Shown here in pieces: positions 1 to 5,133 of a DNA stretch of 5,184 nucleotides. Source of the DNA: Caldifarciminota bacterium (GTDB taxonomy: Bacteria > Hydrothermota > Tepidihabitantia > Tepidihabitantales > Tepidihabitantaceae); NCBI GenBank assembly GCA_903908785.1, contig CAIVTL010000286.1:1-5184 (forward strand), given 5' to 3'. The notes beneath the pieces are model-generated. The model was not told the DNA's origin, did no database searches, and saw nothing but the letters and a program-made list of their open reading frames with translations. Numbering within the stretch: the first letter of the stretch is position 1; each line of letters opens with the position of its first letter. The position numbers were made by a program, and so were the translations under genes.

Positions 1-103
1 GACATGGTCTTCTTCCCGGCGGGGCCATCACAATCTCCGTCTTTCATCAGCGACCTACAATTGTACTGCATGGATCCAGTATGACATATAAGGGTGACAT
101 GGA

Positions 104-254
104 GGTTGTTGAAGAAGCCACCCCTGTCATTCTGAGCGCAGCGAAGAATCTTCGCGATGATGATTCCACGAGAGTTAAAGGACCCTTCACTTCGTTCAGA
201 GCTTGCCCTGAGCTTGCCGAAGGGGTGACATGTATGGGATTTCTCAACAGCCCC
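104..254. repeat. MITE-like dispersed repeat with imperfect terminal inverted repeats
   Basis: The stretch contains CATTCTGAGCGCAGCGAAG (129-147) followed by a segment with CCCTTCACTTCGTTCAG (183-199) and GAGCTTGCCGAAGGGG (210-225). Both resemble interspersed repeats that I associate with many environmental bacterial genomes. The ends are related in inverted orientation: GGTTGTTGAAGAAGCC at 104-119 against GGCTGTTGAGAAATCC read on the - strand from 252 to 237. TGTCA-type sequences follow inward on both sides. Internal structure includes a direct repeat of AGCTTGCC (200-207 and 211-218) and an ATTCT/AGAAT inverted pair. It encodes no transposase, so if mobile it would be non-autonomous. The exact ends are inferred from the inverted match only. 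Confidence 0.6.
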
Positions 255-467
255 ACTGTAACCACGTCACGCCGTTCCATGCCCGAATCCAACGTCCAAG
301 CACAGAAGGGCGCGGCCTCTTGTGAGGTTCCCAGGGAGCTCTCCGCGAAGCTCTGATGTGTGAAATGCCTACTGCGGACCGGAGGGATTCGGATTCAGGT
401 CAGAAGTCCGGAGGCGAGGACGGAGGTCAGGCGCTGACGGCCGGTGCGAGGTGTGGTTCGGGATGGC

Positions 468-496
468 TTGACTCGCGGGCGGATTCAGTGCACAAT
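468..496 (+). promoter_or_regulatory. Predicted sigma70-like promoter of the peptidase-like lipoprotein gene
   Basis: TTGACT at 468-473 matches the -35 consensus at five of six bases. A spacer of exactly 17 bases separates it from CACAAT at 491-496, which matches the -10 consensus at four of six. A transcript would start near position 503 and leave a leader of about 60 bases before the TTG start codon. The -10 element is only moderate, so this is a prediction from spacing and consensus alone. Confidence 0.4.
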
Positions 497-552
497 CTAG
501 TAGTGGTGAAGGTCAACTGCCCGGAAGGAAATAGGTGGTTCTCGCCGATTCC

Positions 553-559
553 AGAGGAG
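553..559 (+). promoter_or_regulatory. Shine-Dalgarno site fixing a TTG start
   Basis: AGAGGAG at 553-559 lies five bases before a TTG codon at 565. It falls inside the coding sequence if the in-frame GTG at 535 is taken as the start. That GTG has only a GGAAGGAAATAG stretch upstream, a second possible site. The TTG start also leaves a conventional short basic n-region before the signal peptide core, which supports it. Confidence 0.6.
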
Positions 560-564
560 AAGTC

Positions 565-2181
565 TTGAACAAGCACAATCGCAAGAGTGGTATTTCCGCG
601 CCTGCCGTCATCGCCGCGGCGGCCCTGCTGGTCCTGTCCTGTCGGCCGGCCGGTCCGGTGAACTGGGGTTCGTTCGACGAGCAGACAATCCAGAAGAACC
701 TGGCGGCGCTTGAGTCCGCCGGCGACATCTATGCCCGGGAACTCGCGGCCGGCAACGTCGACTCCGCCGCGCGGCAGGCGCAGGCAGCGCTCCTGTCCAG
801 CCCGGGCGTTGACACGGCCGGCATCGCGCCGGACAGTTCAGTCTGGGCGCTCTTCAGTAACGGTCTGCTGGCCGGCACCGGCGAAATCTGGGAGAGCGGC
901 GTTGATTCAACTGGCGGACGGTCCCCGGCTCCGGGAAAGGTCGGTATCAGCAGTGGCTCGGAAGTCGCGCCGCGCCTGACCGTTGTCACGCCGAACACTG
1001 CTGAGGAGCCCATCTCGGGGGCGATGGGTGTGGTGGCCGACGGTTTCCTTCACGACATCATGCGGCGGCCGGAAGCCACAACCTATGCCGATGCACAGGT
1101 GACCAGGGACGCGGTCCGGGACCTGTTTGCCTCAGGACCGGGCGTGATATACTGGGTCGGGCACGGCATACTCATTCGGCTTCCGGGCGTCGGCCCGGTC
1201 AGCGGGCTGATGCTCGGCACGACCTATGATACGCGGGCGATGGCCCAGGCCGCGGCCGAGACTCTGCTCGAAGACCTGAGGCCTACCGGCAAAGACAAGC
1301 GCTGTGCTTTGTGGTGGAACCAGGCCGCCAAGAGGTACGACGTAATCCTGTTGCCCGGGTTTGTCCGGGAGTACGCCGATTTCGACCACGTGGGGTCGGA
1401 GGCTCTGTCCCTGACGAAGACCATGGTCTGCCTGACCGCCTGTTTCAGCGCGTATGGCAACCCCGGCGACCTCGTGCAGGCGTTCCTGGACAAGGGCGCG
1501 GACGTAGTCTGGGGCTACGACTGGGCAGTCCAGCAGAGATGGTCCGCATTCCGCGACTCGTCGTTCTTCGACAACATGACTGACACGTGCTTCCCGTTCG
1601 AGGCCTGGCGCCGGCAATCCAACGTGTGTCCGGAGTCATGGGGCGGAGGGAACGCCAGCCTGCAGGTCTACGGCGATTCGCTGGTGCGGCTTCAGAACGT
1701 GATGCGCCTGAAGAAGGACGGCCAGATGTATCGGGCAGCGACCGCGTACGGGGAGCGCGCTGCCGGCCGTTCCGTCGTCGTCGGCGCAGTTCGGCTCCAA
1801 CCCGACGCCGAGCACAGCGAAGAGGCGGTCTCCGCCGGCCTCGAAGTCCACTTTCCCGGCAGCGTACCCGGCCACTTCAATACCGCCGTTGATGAAGCTG
1901 CGCTGGTCTCGTGGATCGACATGAAGACAAGCCGCGTGTACTTTGCGGCCAGGAACTACGTCGGCGTAGGCTGCCAGATTAACGTTACCAAGTCCACGTC
2001 GGACTTCATAAACGGCAACTTCTCGGGCGCCGTCGGCTACTGGGAAGTCACCCAGAACCCCGAATCAGTCCCGCCGATTCAGACCCTCCACCTGGCCGGC
2101 GGCTGCTTCAAGGTCACGATGATAGACACCACACAGAGTCCGGGCAGCCGGAGGGTGGCGGTTTCCGTGCCAAGACGGTAG
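565..2181 (+). CDS. Lipoprotein with caspase/CHAT-like (clan CD) cysteine peptidase core
   Basis: The 538-residue product begins with a basic n-region, a hydrophobic stretch and a lipobox ending LLVLSC, so Cys26 is the predicted lipidation site and the protein should be membrane-anchored outside the cytoplasm. A helical, Ala-rich segment follows (about 30-90). The core (about 125-345) shows the clan CD dyad: a strand leading into YWVGHG with His200, then MVCLTACFSAYGN with Cys293. Next come GADVVWGYDWAV and FFDNMTDTCFPFEAW, which match the CHAT pattern after the catalytic Cys (a Ga-xVvgxxW strand, then an FF-xxL-xxG-like helix). The His-Cys interval of 93 residues is longer than I would expect for CHAT, implying an insert. 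The C-terminal part (about 385-538) looks beta-rich and unassigned. A gingipain-type C25 fold is the main alternative. Substrate is unknown and no partner gene sits next to it. The start is TTG at 565, chosen on the ribosome binding site; GTG at 535 would add 10 residues. Confidence 0.7.
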   Translation: MNKHNRKSGISAPAVIAAAALLVLSCRPAGPVNWGSFDEQTIQKNLAALESAGDIYARELAAGNVDSAARQAQAALLSSPGVDTAGIAPDSSVWALFSNGLLAGTGEIWESGVDSTGGRSPAPGKVGISSGSEVAPRLTVVTPNTAEEPISGAMGVVADGFLHDIMRRPEATTYADAQVTRDAVRDLFASGPGVIYWVGHGILIRLPGVGPVSGLMLGTTYDTRAMAQAAAETLLEDLRPTGKDKRCALWWNQAAKRYDVILLPGFVREYADFDHVGSEALSLTKTMVCLTACFSAYGNPGDLVQAFLDKGADVVWGYDWAVQQRWSAFRDSSFFDNMTDTCFPFEAWRRQSNVCPESWGGGNASLQVYGDSLVRLQNVMRLKKDGQMYRAATAYGERAAGRSVVVGAVRLQPDAEHSEEAVSAGLEVHFPGSVPGHFNTAVDEAALVSWIDMKTSRVYFAARNYVGVGCQINVTKSTSDFINGNFSGAVGYWEVTQNPESVPPIQTLHLAGGCFKVTMIDTTQSPGSRRVAVSVPRR

Positions 2182-2229
2182 AACCCGGGCTCTGTCGCTG
2201 CGGATGAACCGGACGGCGCTGCGGCCCGG

Positions 2230-2655
2230 CTATGCGGGCGCGACGATGCGCCAGGTGTAGTTAACCGGGCAGGATTTGCGCAGCATGGCCGAGACCGAGC
2301 AGTATTTCTCCTGCGAGAGCTCGACCGCGCGTTTCACCTTTTCTTCGTCAATGCCCCGGCCGTAGATGACGTATTCGAGGTCAATCTTCGTGTAGACGTT
2401 CGGGTGTTCCTCGGAGCGTTCGGCGGCGAGGTTCATCTCGATGCCGGAGAAGTCAACGCGCATCTTCTTGAAGAGCGAGACCAAGTCCATACCGGTGCAG
2501 CCGCCGAGGCCGATGAGCAGGAGTTCGAGCGGCTTGGTGGCAGAGGAGTCGCCGCCGAAGTCCGGGCCGGTGTCCATCGGGACGAGGTGATTGGTGCCGG
2601 CCTTGCCGAGAAATGTCATCTTGCCGGCCCAGCGGACGGTGGCTTCGTGTTTCAT
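2230..2655 (-). CDS. OsmC family peroxiredoxin-like protein (YhfA-type)
   Basis: The 141-residue product matches the OsmC/Ohr superfamily in length and layout. Its N-terminus is a beta-strand region (MKHEATVRWAG), followed by PLELLLIGLGGCTGMDL with Cys53 at the start of the central helix and by EKYCSVSAMLRKSCPV with Cys119. These are the two positions of the family's redox-active cysteine pair, which in Ohr and OsmC reduces organic hydroperoxides in the cytoplasm. Cys129 is an extra cysteine. The short form with GGCTGMD resembles the YhfA subgroup, whose substrate is not firmly known. The ATG at 2655 is chosen because GGAGG lies nine bases upstream and the family N-terminus starts there. An open frame extends 46 codons further upstream, but that stretch is rich in Arg, crosses a repeat and looks non-coding. 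It is last in the - strand run and converges with the lipoprotein gene. Confidence 0.9.
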   Translation of the reverse strand: MKHEATVRWAGKMTFLGKAGTNHLVPMDTGPDFGGDSSATKPLELLLIGLGGCTGMDLVSLFKKMRVDFSGIEMNLAAERSEEHPNVYTKIDLEYVIYGRGIDEEKVKRAVELSQEKYCSVSAMLRKSCPVNYTWRIVAPA

Positions 2656-2664
2656 GCTTCGCGT

Positions 2665-2669
2665 CCTCC
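2665..2669 (-). promoter_or_regulatory. Shine-Dalgarno site of the OsmC-family gene
   Basis: The - strand reads GGAGG, nine bases before the ATG at 2655. It decides the start against the longer open frame that continues to 2793. Confidence 0.75.
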
Positions 2670-2694
2670 GAATGAGCAGATTCCGGGTCGGGAA

Positions 2695-2730
2695 CTCAAT
2701 CTGTGTCCATCTGCGTTTATGTGCGGTTCC
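2695..2730. repeat. Short-period (10-nt) intergenic repeat
   Basis: Three 10-base units stand in tandem on the + strand: CAATCTGTGT (2697-2706), CCATCTGCGT (2707-2716) and TTATGTGCGG (2717-2726). On the - strand they read ACGCAGATGG/ACACAGATTG. This looks like a small member of the ACGCAGAT-type dispersed repeats that I associate with environmental genomes. It lies in the 107-bp gap between the cytochrome and OsmC-family genes, and no function is evident. Confidence 0.5.
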
Positions 2731-2744
2731 ATCGGGTGCGGTTG

Positions 2745-2759
2745 CGGCCCTCGGGGCCG
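2745..2759 (-). terminator. GC-rich hairpin just after the cytochrome gene
   Basis: CGGCCC and GGGCCG on the - strand form a perfect six-base stem with a three-base loop, starting three bases after the cytochrome stop codon. There is no U-run after it, so it is not a canonical intrinsic terminator. It may slow transcription or protect the 3' end of the message, and read-through into the OsmC-family gene remains possible. Confidence 0.3.
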
Positions 2760-2762
2760 AGC

Positions 2763-3128
2763 CTAGTTGTTCTTCGCGCCCTGCGCGACCCACCTAGTCA
2801 CAAGATCAATCTTGGCCGGGGCCAGCGGGCCGGTCTTCGGCATCGTGCCGGCCTTGAGCATTTGGCAGAGCAGCGAGCTGTCGGCGTTGCCGGGCAGCAC
2901 GTTGGGCACCGAGTCCTTGCCATTACCCATCACGCCCGCGTAGCTGGTGACTACGTAGGGCGACTTGGAGTCGGCGCTGCCGGCGTGGCAGGGCATGCAG
3001 TTCTGGTTGAGCATGGGCTGGATGTCCTTGGCAAAGGAGACCGGGCCATTAGCCTGGGTCTGGGCCGGCTGGCTGCCGCAACCGGCAATCAGCAGGATAG
3101 CGAAGAGCAGTGCGAGTGCTTTCAACAT
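2763..3128 (-). CDS. Monohaem c-type cytochrome lipoprotein
   Basis: The 121-residue product starts with a short signal peptide ending in the lipobox LLIAGC (Cys17), so it should be a membrane-anchored protein facing the periplasm. After a linker, SFAKDIQPMLNQNCMPCH gives the covalent haem motif CxxCH (Cys44, Cys47, His48) in the F-x-x-D-I-x-P-x-L-x-x-x-C-x-x-CH setting of planctomycete-type cytochrome c domains. Met96 in the GTMPKTGPL segment is the likely second axial haem ligand, and the C-terminal helix (IDLVTRWVAQGAKNN) is typical of the fold. It probably carries single electrons, but the partner is not visible. Start at ATG 3128, with AGAAAGGA close upstream. It has its own strong promoter, so it need not depend on genes upstream. 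Confidence 0.85.
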   Translation of the reverse strand: MLKALALLFAILLIAGCGSQPAQTQANGPVSFAKDIQPMLNQNCMPCHAGSADSKSPYVVTSYAGVMGNGKDSVPNVLPGNADSSLLCQMLKAGTMPKTGPLAPAKIDLVTRWVAQGAKNN

Positions 3129-3155
3129 GATTCCTTTCTTGTATTCGGGCCAGTG

Positions 3156-3183
3156 ATTATCGTGCGGACGCGCTGAATGTCAA
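3156..3183 (-). promoter_or_regulatory. Strong sigma70-like promoter of the cytochrome gene
   Basis: Read on the - strand, TTGACA (3183-3178) is a perfect -35 box. A 16-base spacer leads to GATAAT (3161-3156), five of six against the -10 consensus. Transcription would start near 3149 and leave a leader of about 20 bases before the ATG at 3128. The -35 box directly touches the outer end of the inverted repeat arm at 3184. Confidence 0.6.
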
Positions 3184-3216
3184 ACGTGAACCGTACACCG
3201 TACACCGTGAACCGTC
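3182..3216 (-). repeat. Left arm: five YACGGTN heptamers, inverted relative to the right array
   Basis: On the - strand the stretch reads GACGGTT, CACGGTG, TACGGTG, TACGGTT, CACGTTT, five consecutive 7-base units of the form YACGGTN with the end units degenerate. Positions 3184-3209 are the exact reverse complement of 3689-3714 (26 of 26). Extending to 3215 against 3683 gives 31 of 32. It ends five bases before the stop codon of the four-helix-bundle gene. Confidence 0.9.
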
Positions 3217-3221
3217 GAAAG

Positions 3222-3590
3222 TCAGTCGGACGAAGCGCGGCGGCGCAGCGATGCCGATAGTTTGGTCAGCATCATTCGGACCTTCTCGTATTCTCGCGTG
3301 AGTTCGAGACTCGCCCGCTGGTCGATGTACCCCAGTTGGCAAGCCAGGTGAAGCTGATAGCGGACTTCGTCACAGGAGCCATTGGCCATGAGAACGAACC
3401 GGTTGAAGTCCTTCGTGCTGCCGCGCGATGCACCCTCGACCAGGTTCATCGGAATCGAATAGGCAGCCCGCCGCATCTGTGCCGCGAGGCCGAATTTCTC
3501 TTCACTCGGGAACGAGTTGGTGAGGTGGTAAACGTCGAGAACCAGCCGGTCAGCCAGCATGAAGACATCGTACTTCCATATGTCGGGCAT
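3222..3590 (-). CDS. Four-helix-bundle protein, S23/23S rRNA intervening-sequence family
   Basis: The 122-residue product shows the family's markers in order: an opening WKYDVFMLADRLVLDVYHLT helix, the SFPSEEKFGLAAQMRRAA turn and second helix, IPMNLVEGASRG (about 47-57), FNRFVLMANGSCDEVRYQL (about 63-80), and LACQLGYID leading into a final basic helix. Family members form small pentameric bundles. Relatives are encoded in 23S rRNA intervening sequences, and the accessory Avd protein of diversity-generating retroelements shares the fold. Many stand alone and their role is unknown; nucleic acid binding is a reasonable inference from the basic C-terminus. The ATG at 3590 is chosen because GAGGAGG lies six bases upstream. 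A TTG two codons earlier would touch that site. The gene is bracketed by inverted heptamer repeats, its most unusual trait. Confidence 0.9.
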   Translation of the reverse strand: MPDIWKYDVFMLADRLVLDVYHLTNSFPSEEKFGLAAQMRRAAYSIPMNLVEGASRGSTKDFNRFVLMANGSCDEVRYQLHLACQLGYIDQRASLELTREYEKVRMMLTKLSASLRRRASSD

Positions 3591-3596
3591 TAGCAA

Positions 3597-3603
3597 CCTC
3601 CTC
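3597..3603 (-). promoter_or_regulatory. Near-perfect Shine-Dalgarno site next to the heptamer array
   Basis: The - strand reads GAGGAGG six bases before the ATG at 3590. The first heptamer begins at the very next base, 3604, so the array would form the immediate 5' leader of the message. Confidence 0.8.
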
Positions 3604-3716
3604 TACGGTATGCGGTTCACGGTTCACGGTATACGGTCCACGGTATACGGTTTACGGTGCGCGGTTCACGGTTCTGTGTCCTACGGTGCACGGTGTACGG
3701 TGTACGGTTCACGTCA
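3604..3716 (+). repeat. Tandem array of about 15 YACGGTN heptamers
   Basis: The units follow one another without gaps from 3604 to 3673: TACGGTA, TGCGGTT, CACGGTT, CACGGTA, TACGGTC, CACGGTA, TACGGTT, TACGGTG, CGCGGTT, CACGGTT. An eight-base degenerate break comes at 3674-3681. Then TACGGTG, CACGGTG, TACGGTG, TACGGTT and the decayed CACGTCA run to 3716. The ACGGT core is nearly constant, the first base is a pyrimidine and the last varies freely. The distal end includes the right arm of the inverted repeat and overlaps the stop codon of the aldehyde dehydrogenase gene (3709-3711). A 7-base period does not keep a reading frame, so it is not coding by design. Confidence 0.9.
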
Positions 3717-5133
3717 GGTTGAACGACACCATGCGGATGTCCGTCATTTCATCGATGGCGAAGCGCGGGCCCTCACGCCCGATGCCGGAATCCTTGACCC
3801 CGCCGTAAGGCATATGGTCGGCGCGTGTCGTTGCCGAATCGTTGATGAGGGCGTTGCCGACTTCGAGTTGCTCGGCGGCGCGGAACGCCCGGCCGAGGTC
3901 GCGGGTGAAGACGCCGCAGGCAAGGCCGTAGTCGTATGTGCCCAGCGCCGAGCCGTGGTTGAAGAGCGCAATCGCCTCATCGAAGTCGCGGAAAGTGTGC
4001 ATGGTAACGATGGGGGCAAAGCTCTCTTCGCAGACAACCGGCAGGTCCGGCTTGGTGCCCAGCAGCACGGTCGGGAACATGACCGTTCCTTCAGCCGTGC
4101 CGCCGCACAGGACTTCGGCGCCGGCAGCCCGGGCTTCCTCGACCAGCGCGAGGCCGCGGCCGAGCGCAATCCGGTCGATCATCGGGCCGATGTCGGTTTC
4201 CTGGAGCTTCGGGTTGCCGCAGATGAGTCTCTCGGCGGCGTCAACGAACCGGGCCGTGAACTGCTCGGCGATGGACTCGTGTACGTACAATCGCTGGGTG
4301 TGGATACAGACCTGGCCGGAGAAGGAGAATCCGCCGGCAAGGCAGCGGGAGAGCGCGGCGTCGAGGTCGGCGGTCTCGTCGATGATGGCGCCGGAGTTGG
4401 AGCCGAGCTCGAGGGTGAGGCGTTTCAAGCCCGAATCGCGCTTGATTGCTTCGCCGACCGGCGGACTGCCGGTGAAGGTGACCATGCGAATGCGGGAGTC
4501 GCGCACCAGCGCGCTGCCGACCGTGCTGCCTGAGCCGACCACGATATTCAGGGCTTTCGGCGGCAGGCCGGCATCGAGCAGGACACCGCCGAGCCGGAGC
4601 GCGGTCAGAGGCGTCTTGGTCGCCGGTTTGAGGACTACGGAGTTGCCCGCGGCCAGGGCGGGCGCGACCTTGTGCATCACGAGGTTGAGCGGGAAGTTGA
4701 AGGGCGTAATGGCGGCGATGACCCCGAGCGGAACGCGGATGAAGAAGCCGCGGCGGTTCTCCGAGCCGCGGGCCGCGTCCATCGGCACGGTCTCGCCGTG
4801 GATGCGCAGCGCCTCAGCGGCAGCAAAGCGGAGGGTCTCGATGGCGCGGCTGACTTCGGCCGCGGCGTACTTGCGCGGCTTGCCGGCTTCGGCGATGATG
4901 GACTCGGTGAACTCGTCGCCTCGCTCTTCGAGCAGGCCCGCGGCCTTGGTGAGAATCGCGGACCGCGTGTGGGCAGGCAGCCGACGCATGTCGGCCGCGC
5001 CGGCCTCAGCGGCCGCGATGGCGGTATCAACGACCGCCTCGGTCGCGACCGGCACCTCGCCGACTACCGACTCGTCCCACGGATTCAGAACTTGAACCAC
5101 AGAGCTCACAGAGGACACAGAGAGTCCGGTCAT
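3709..5133 (-). CDS. NAD(P)-dependent aldehyde dehydrogenase (lactaldehyde/ALDH21-like)
   Basis: The 474-residue product is a full-length ALDH superfamily enzyme, expected to oxidise an aldehyde to a carboxylate in the cytoplasm. Family sites are all present: ITPFNFPLN with Asn146, VVLKPA with Lys169, the cofactor-binding FTGSPPVGEAI (220-230), LELGSNSG with Glu242, the nucleophile Cys276 in FSGQVCIHTQRLYV, CEESFAPIV (368-376) with Ala where many members have Gly, and PYGGVKDSGIGREGP near the C-terminus. The GQVC-x-x-x-QR and EESFAP variants resemble lactaldehyde/phosphonoacetaldehyde-type ALDHs, but the substrate cannot be fixed from sequence. ATG at 5133 follows GGGAAG by six bases (5145-5140). 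Residues 4-13 (LSVSSVSSVV) are a translated nonamer repeat, and the family core begins only at QVLNPWDE, so GTG at 5100 is an alternative start. The stop codon lies in the inverted repeat. Confidence 0.92.
   Translation of the reverse strand: MTGLSVSSVSSVVQVLNPWDESVVGEVPVATEAVVDTAIAAAEAGAADMRRLPAHTRSAILTKAAGLLEERGDEFTESIIAEAGKPRKYAAAEVSRAIETLRFAAAEALRIHGETVPMDAARGSENRRGFFIRVPLGVIAAITPFNFPLNLVMHKVAPALAAGNSVVLKPATKTPLTALRLGGVLLDAGLPPKALNIVVGSGSTVGSALVRDSRIRMVTFTGSPPVGEAIKRDSGLKRLTLELGSNSGAIIDETADLDAALSRCLAGGFSFSGQVCIHTQRLYVHESIAEQFTARFVDAAERLICGNPKLQETDIGPMIDRIALGRGLALVEEARAAGAEVLCGGTAEGTVMFPTVLLGTKPDLPVVCEESFAPIVTMHTFRDFDEAIALFNHGSALGTYDYGLACGVFTRDLGRAFRAAEQLEVGNALINDSATTRADHMPYGGVKDSGIGREGPRFAIDEMTDIRMVSFNLT

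Larger units (their letters stand above)
1..564. other. Intergenic region without a convincing gene
   Basis: No reading frame here looks like a protein. The open stretches are low in family-like motifs and run straight through a dispersed repeat (104-254). Positions 1-84 are open in the first forward frame and could be the tail of an upstream gene, but nothing recognisable is encoded. Positions 255-460 show no hairpin, RNA gene or motif that I can support. The last hundred bases hold a plausible promoter and the ribosome binding site of the downstream lipoprotein gene. A fragment of a gene entering from the left edge cannot be excluded. Confidence 0.6.
3184..3714 (-). mobile_element. Candidate inverted-repeat-bounded cassette carrying the four-helix-bundle gene
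   Basis: A perfect 26-bp inverted repeat (3184-3209 and 3689-3714) encloses one complete gene, its Shine-Dalgarno site and most of the heptamer array. The arms would pair into a long stem in DNA or in a read-through transcript, leaving a loop of about 470 bases that holds the S23-like ORF. That layout resembles 23S rRNA intervening sequences, whose core also encodes this protein family. No transposase or recombinase is present and I see no clear target-site duplication, so mobility is inference. The alternative is simple opposite-strand expansion of a common repeat on both sides of the gene. Confidence 0.35.

Noticed and set aside
1..28. Possible - strand start (ATG at 28 with GGAG six bases upstream) of a gene leaving the left edge
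   Set aside because: Only nine codons are visible, and no promoter or family motif supports it.
81..356. Small + strand open frame across the dispersed repeat
   Set aside because: Most of it is translation of the MITE-like repeat, and there is no domain or convincing ribosome binding site.
1132..1617. - strand open frame opposite the peptidase-like lipoprotein
   Set aside because: It is a shadow of the catalytic region of the real gene and lacks any recognisable motif.
2182..2229. Bidirectional terminator between the converging lipoprotein and OsmC-family genes
   Set aside because: The only symmetry is AGAACCCGGGCTCT, an imperfect palindrome without a loop or U-run, which does not make a usable terminator hairpin.
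2656..2793. Longer OsmC-family protein with 46 extra N-terminal residues
   Set aside because: The added stretch crosses a repeat and the end of the cytochrome gene, is unlike the family, and is separated from the core by a good ribosome binding site with ATG at 2655.
3184..3714. Complete diversity-generating retroelement with the four-helix-bundle protein as Avd
   Set aside because: There is no reverse transcriptase, no template/variable repeat pair and no C-type lectin target in the window. Only the fold relationship of the protein remains.
3604..3716. CRISPR array
   Set aside because: The units are 7 bases with no spacers, and there are no cas genes.
3559..4533. + strand open frame (324 codons) starting inside the four-helix-bundle gene and crossing the heptamer array
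   Set aside because: It translates the heptamer array into a VHG/VYG pattern and then runs antisense to the ALDH gene. It has no domain features of its own.
3938..5095. Long + strand open frame (385 codons) opposite the aldehyde dehydrogenase
   Set aside because: It is antisense to a clear ALDH whose motifs are all in place. Its composition is Ser/Arg/Pro-rich with no family-like motif, as expected of the opposite strand of a GC-rich gene.
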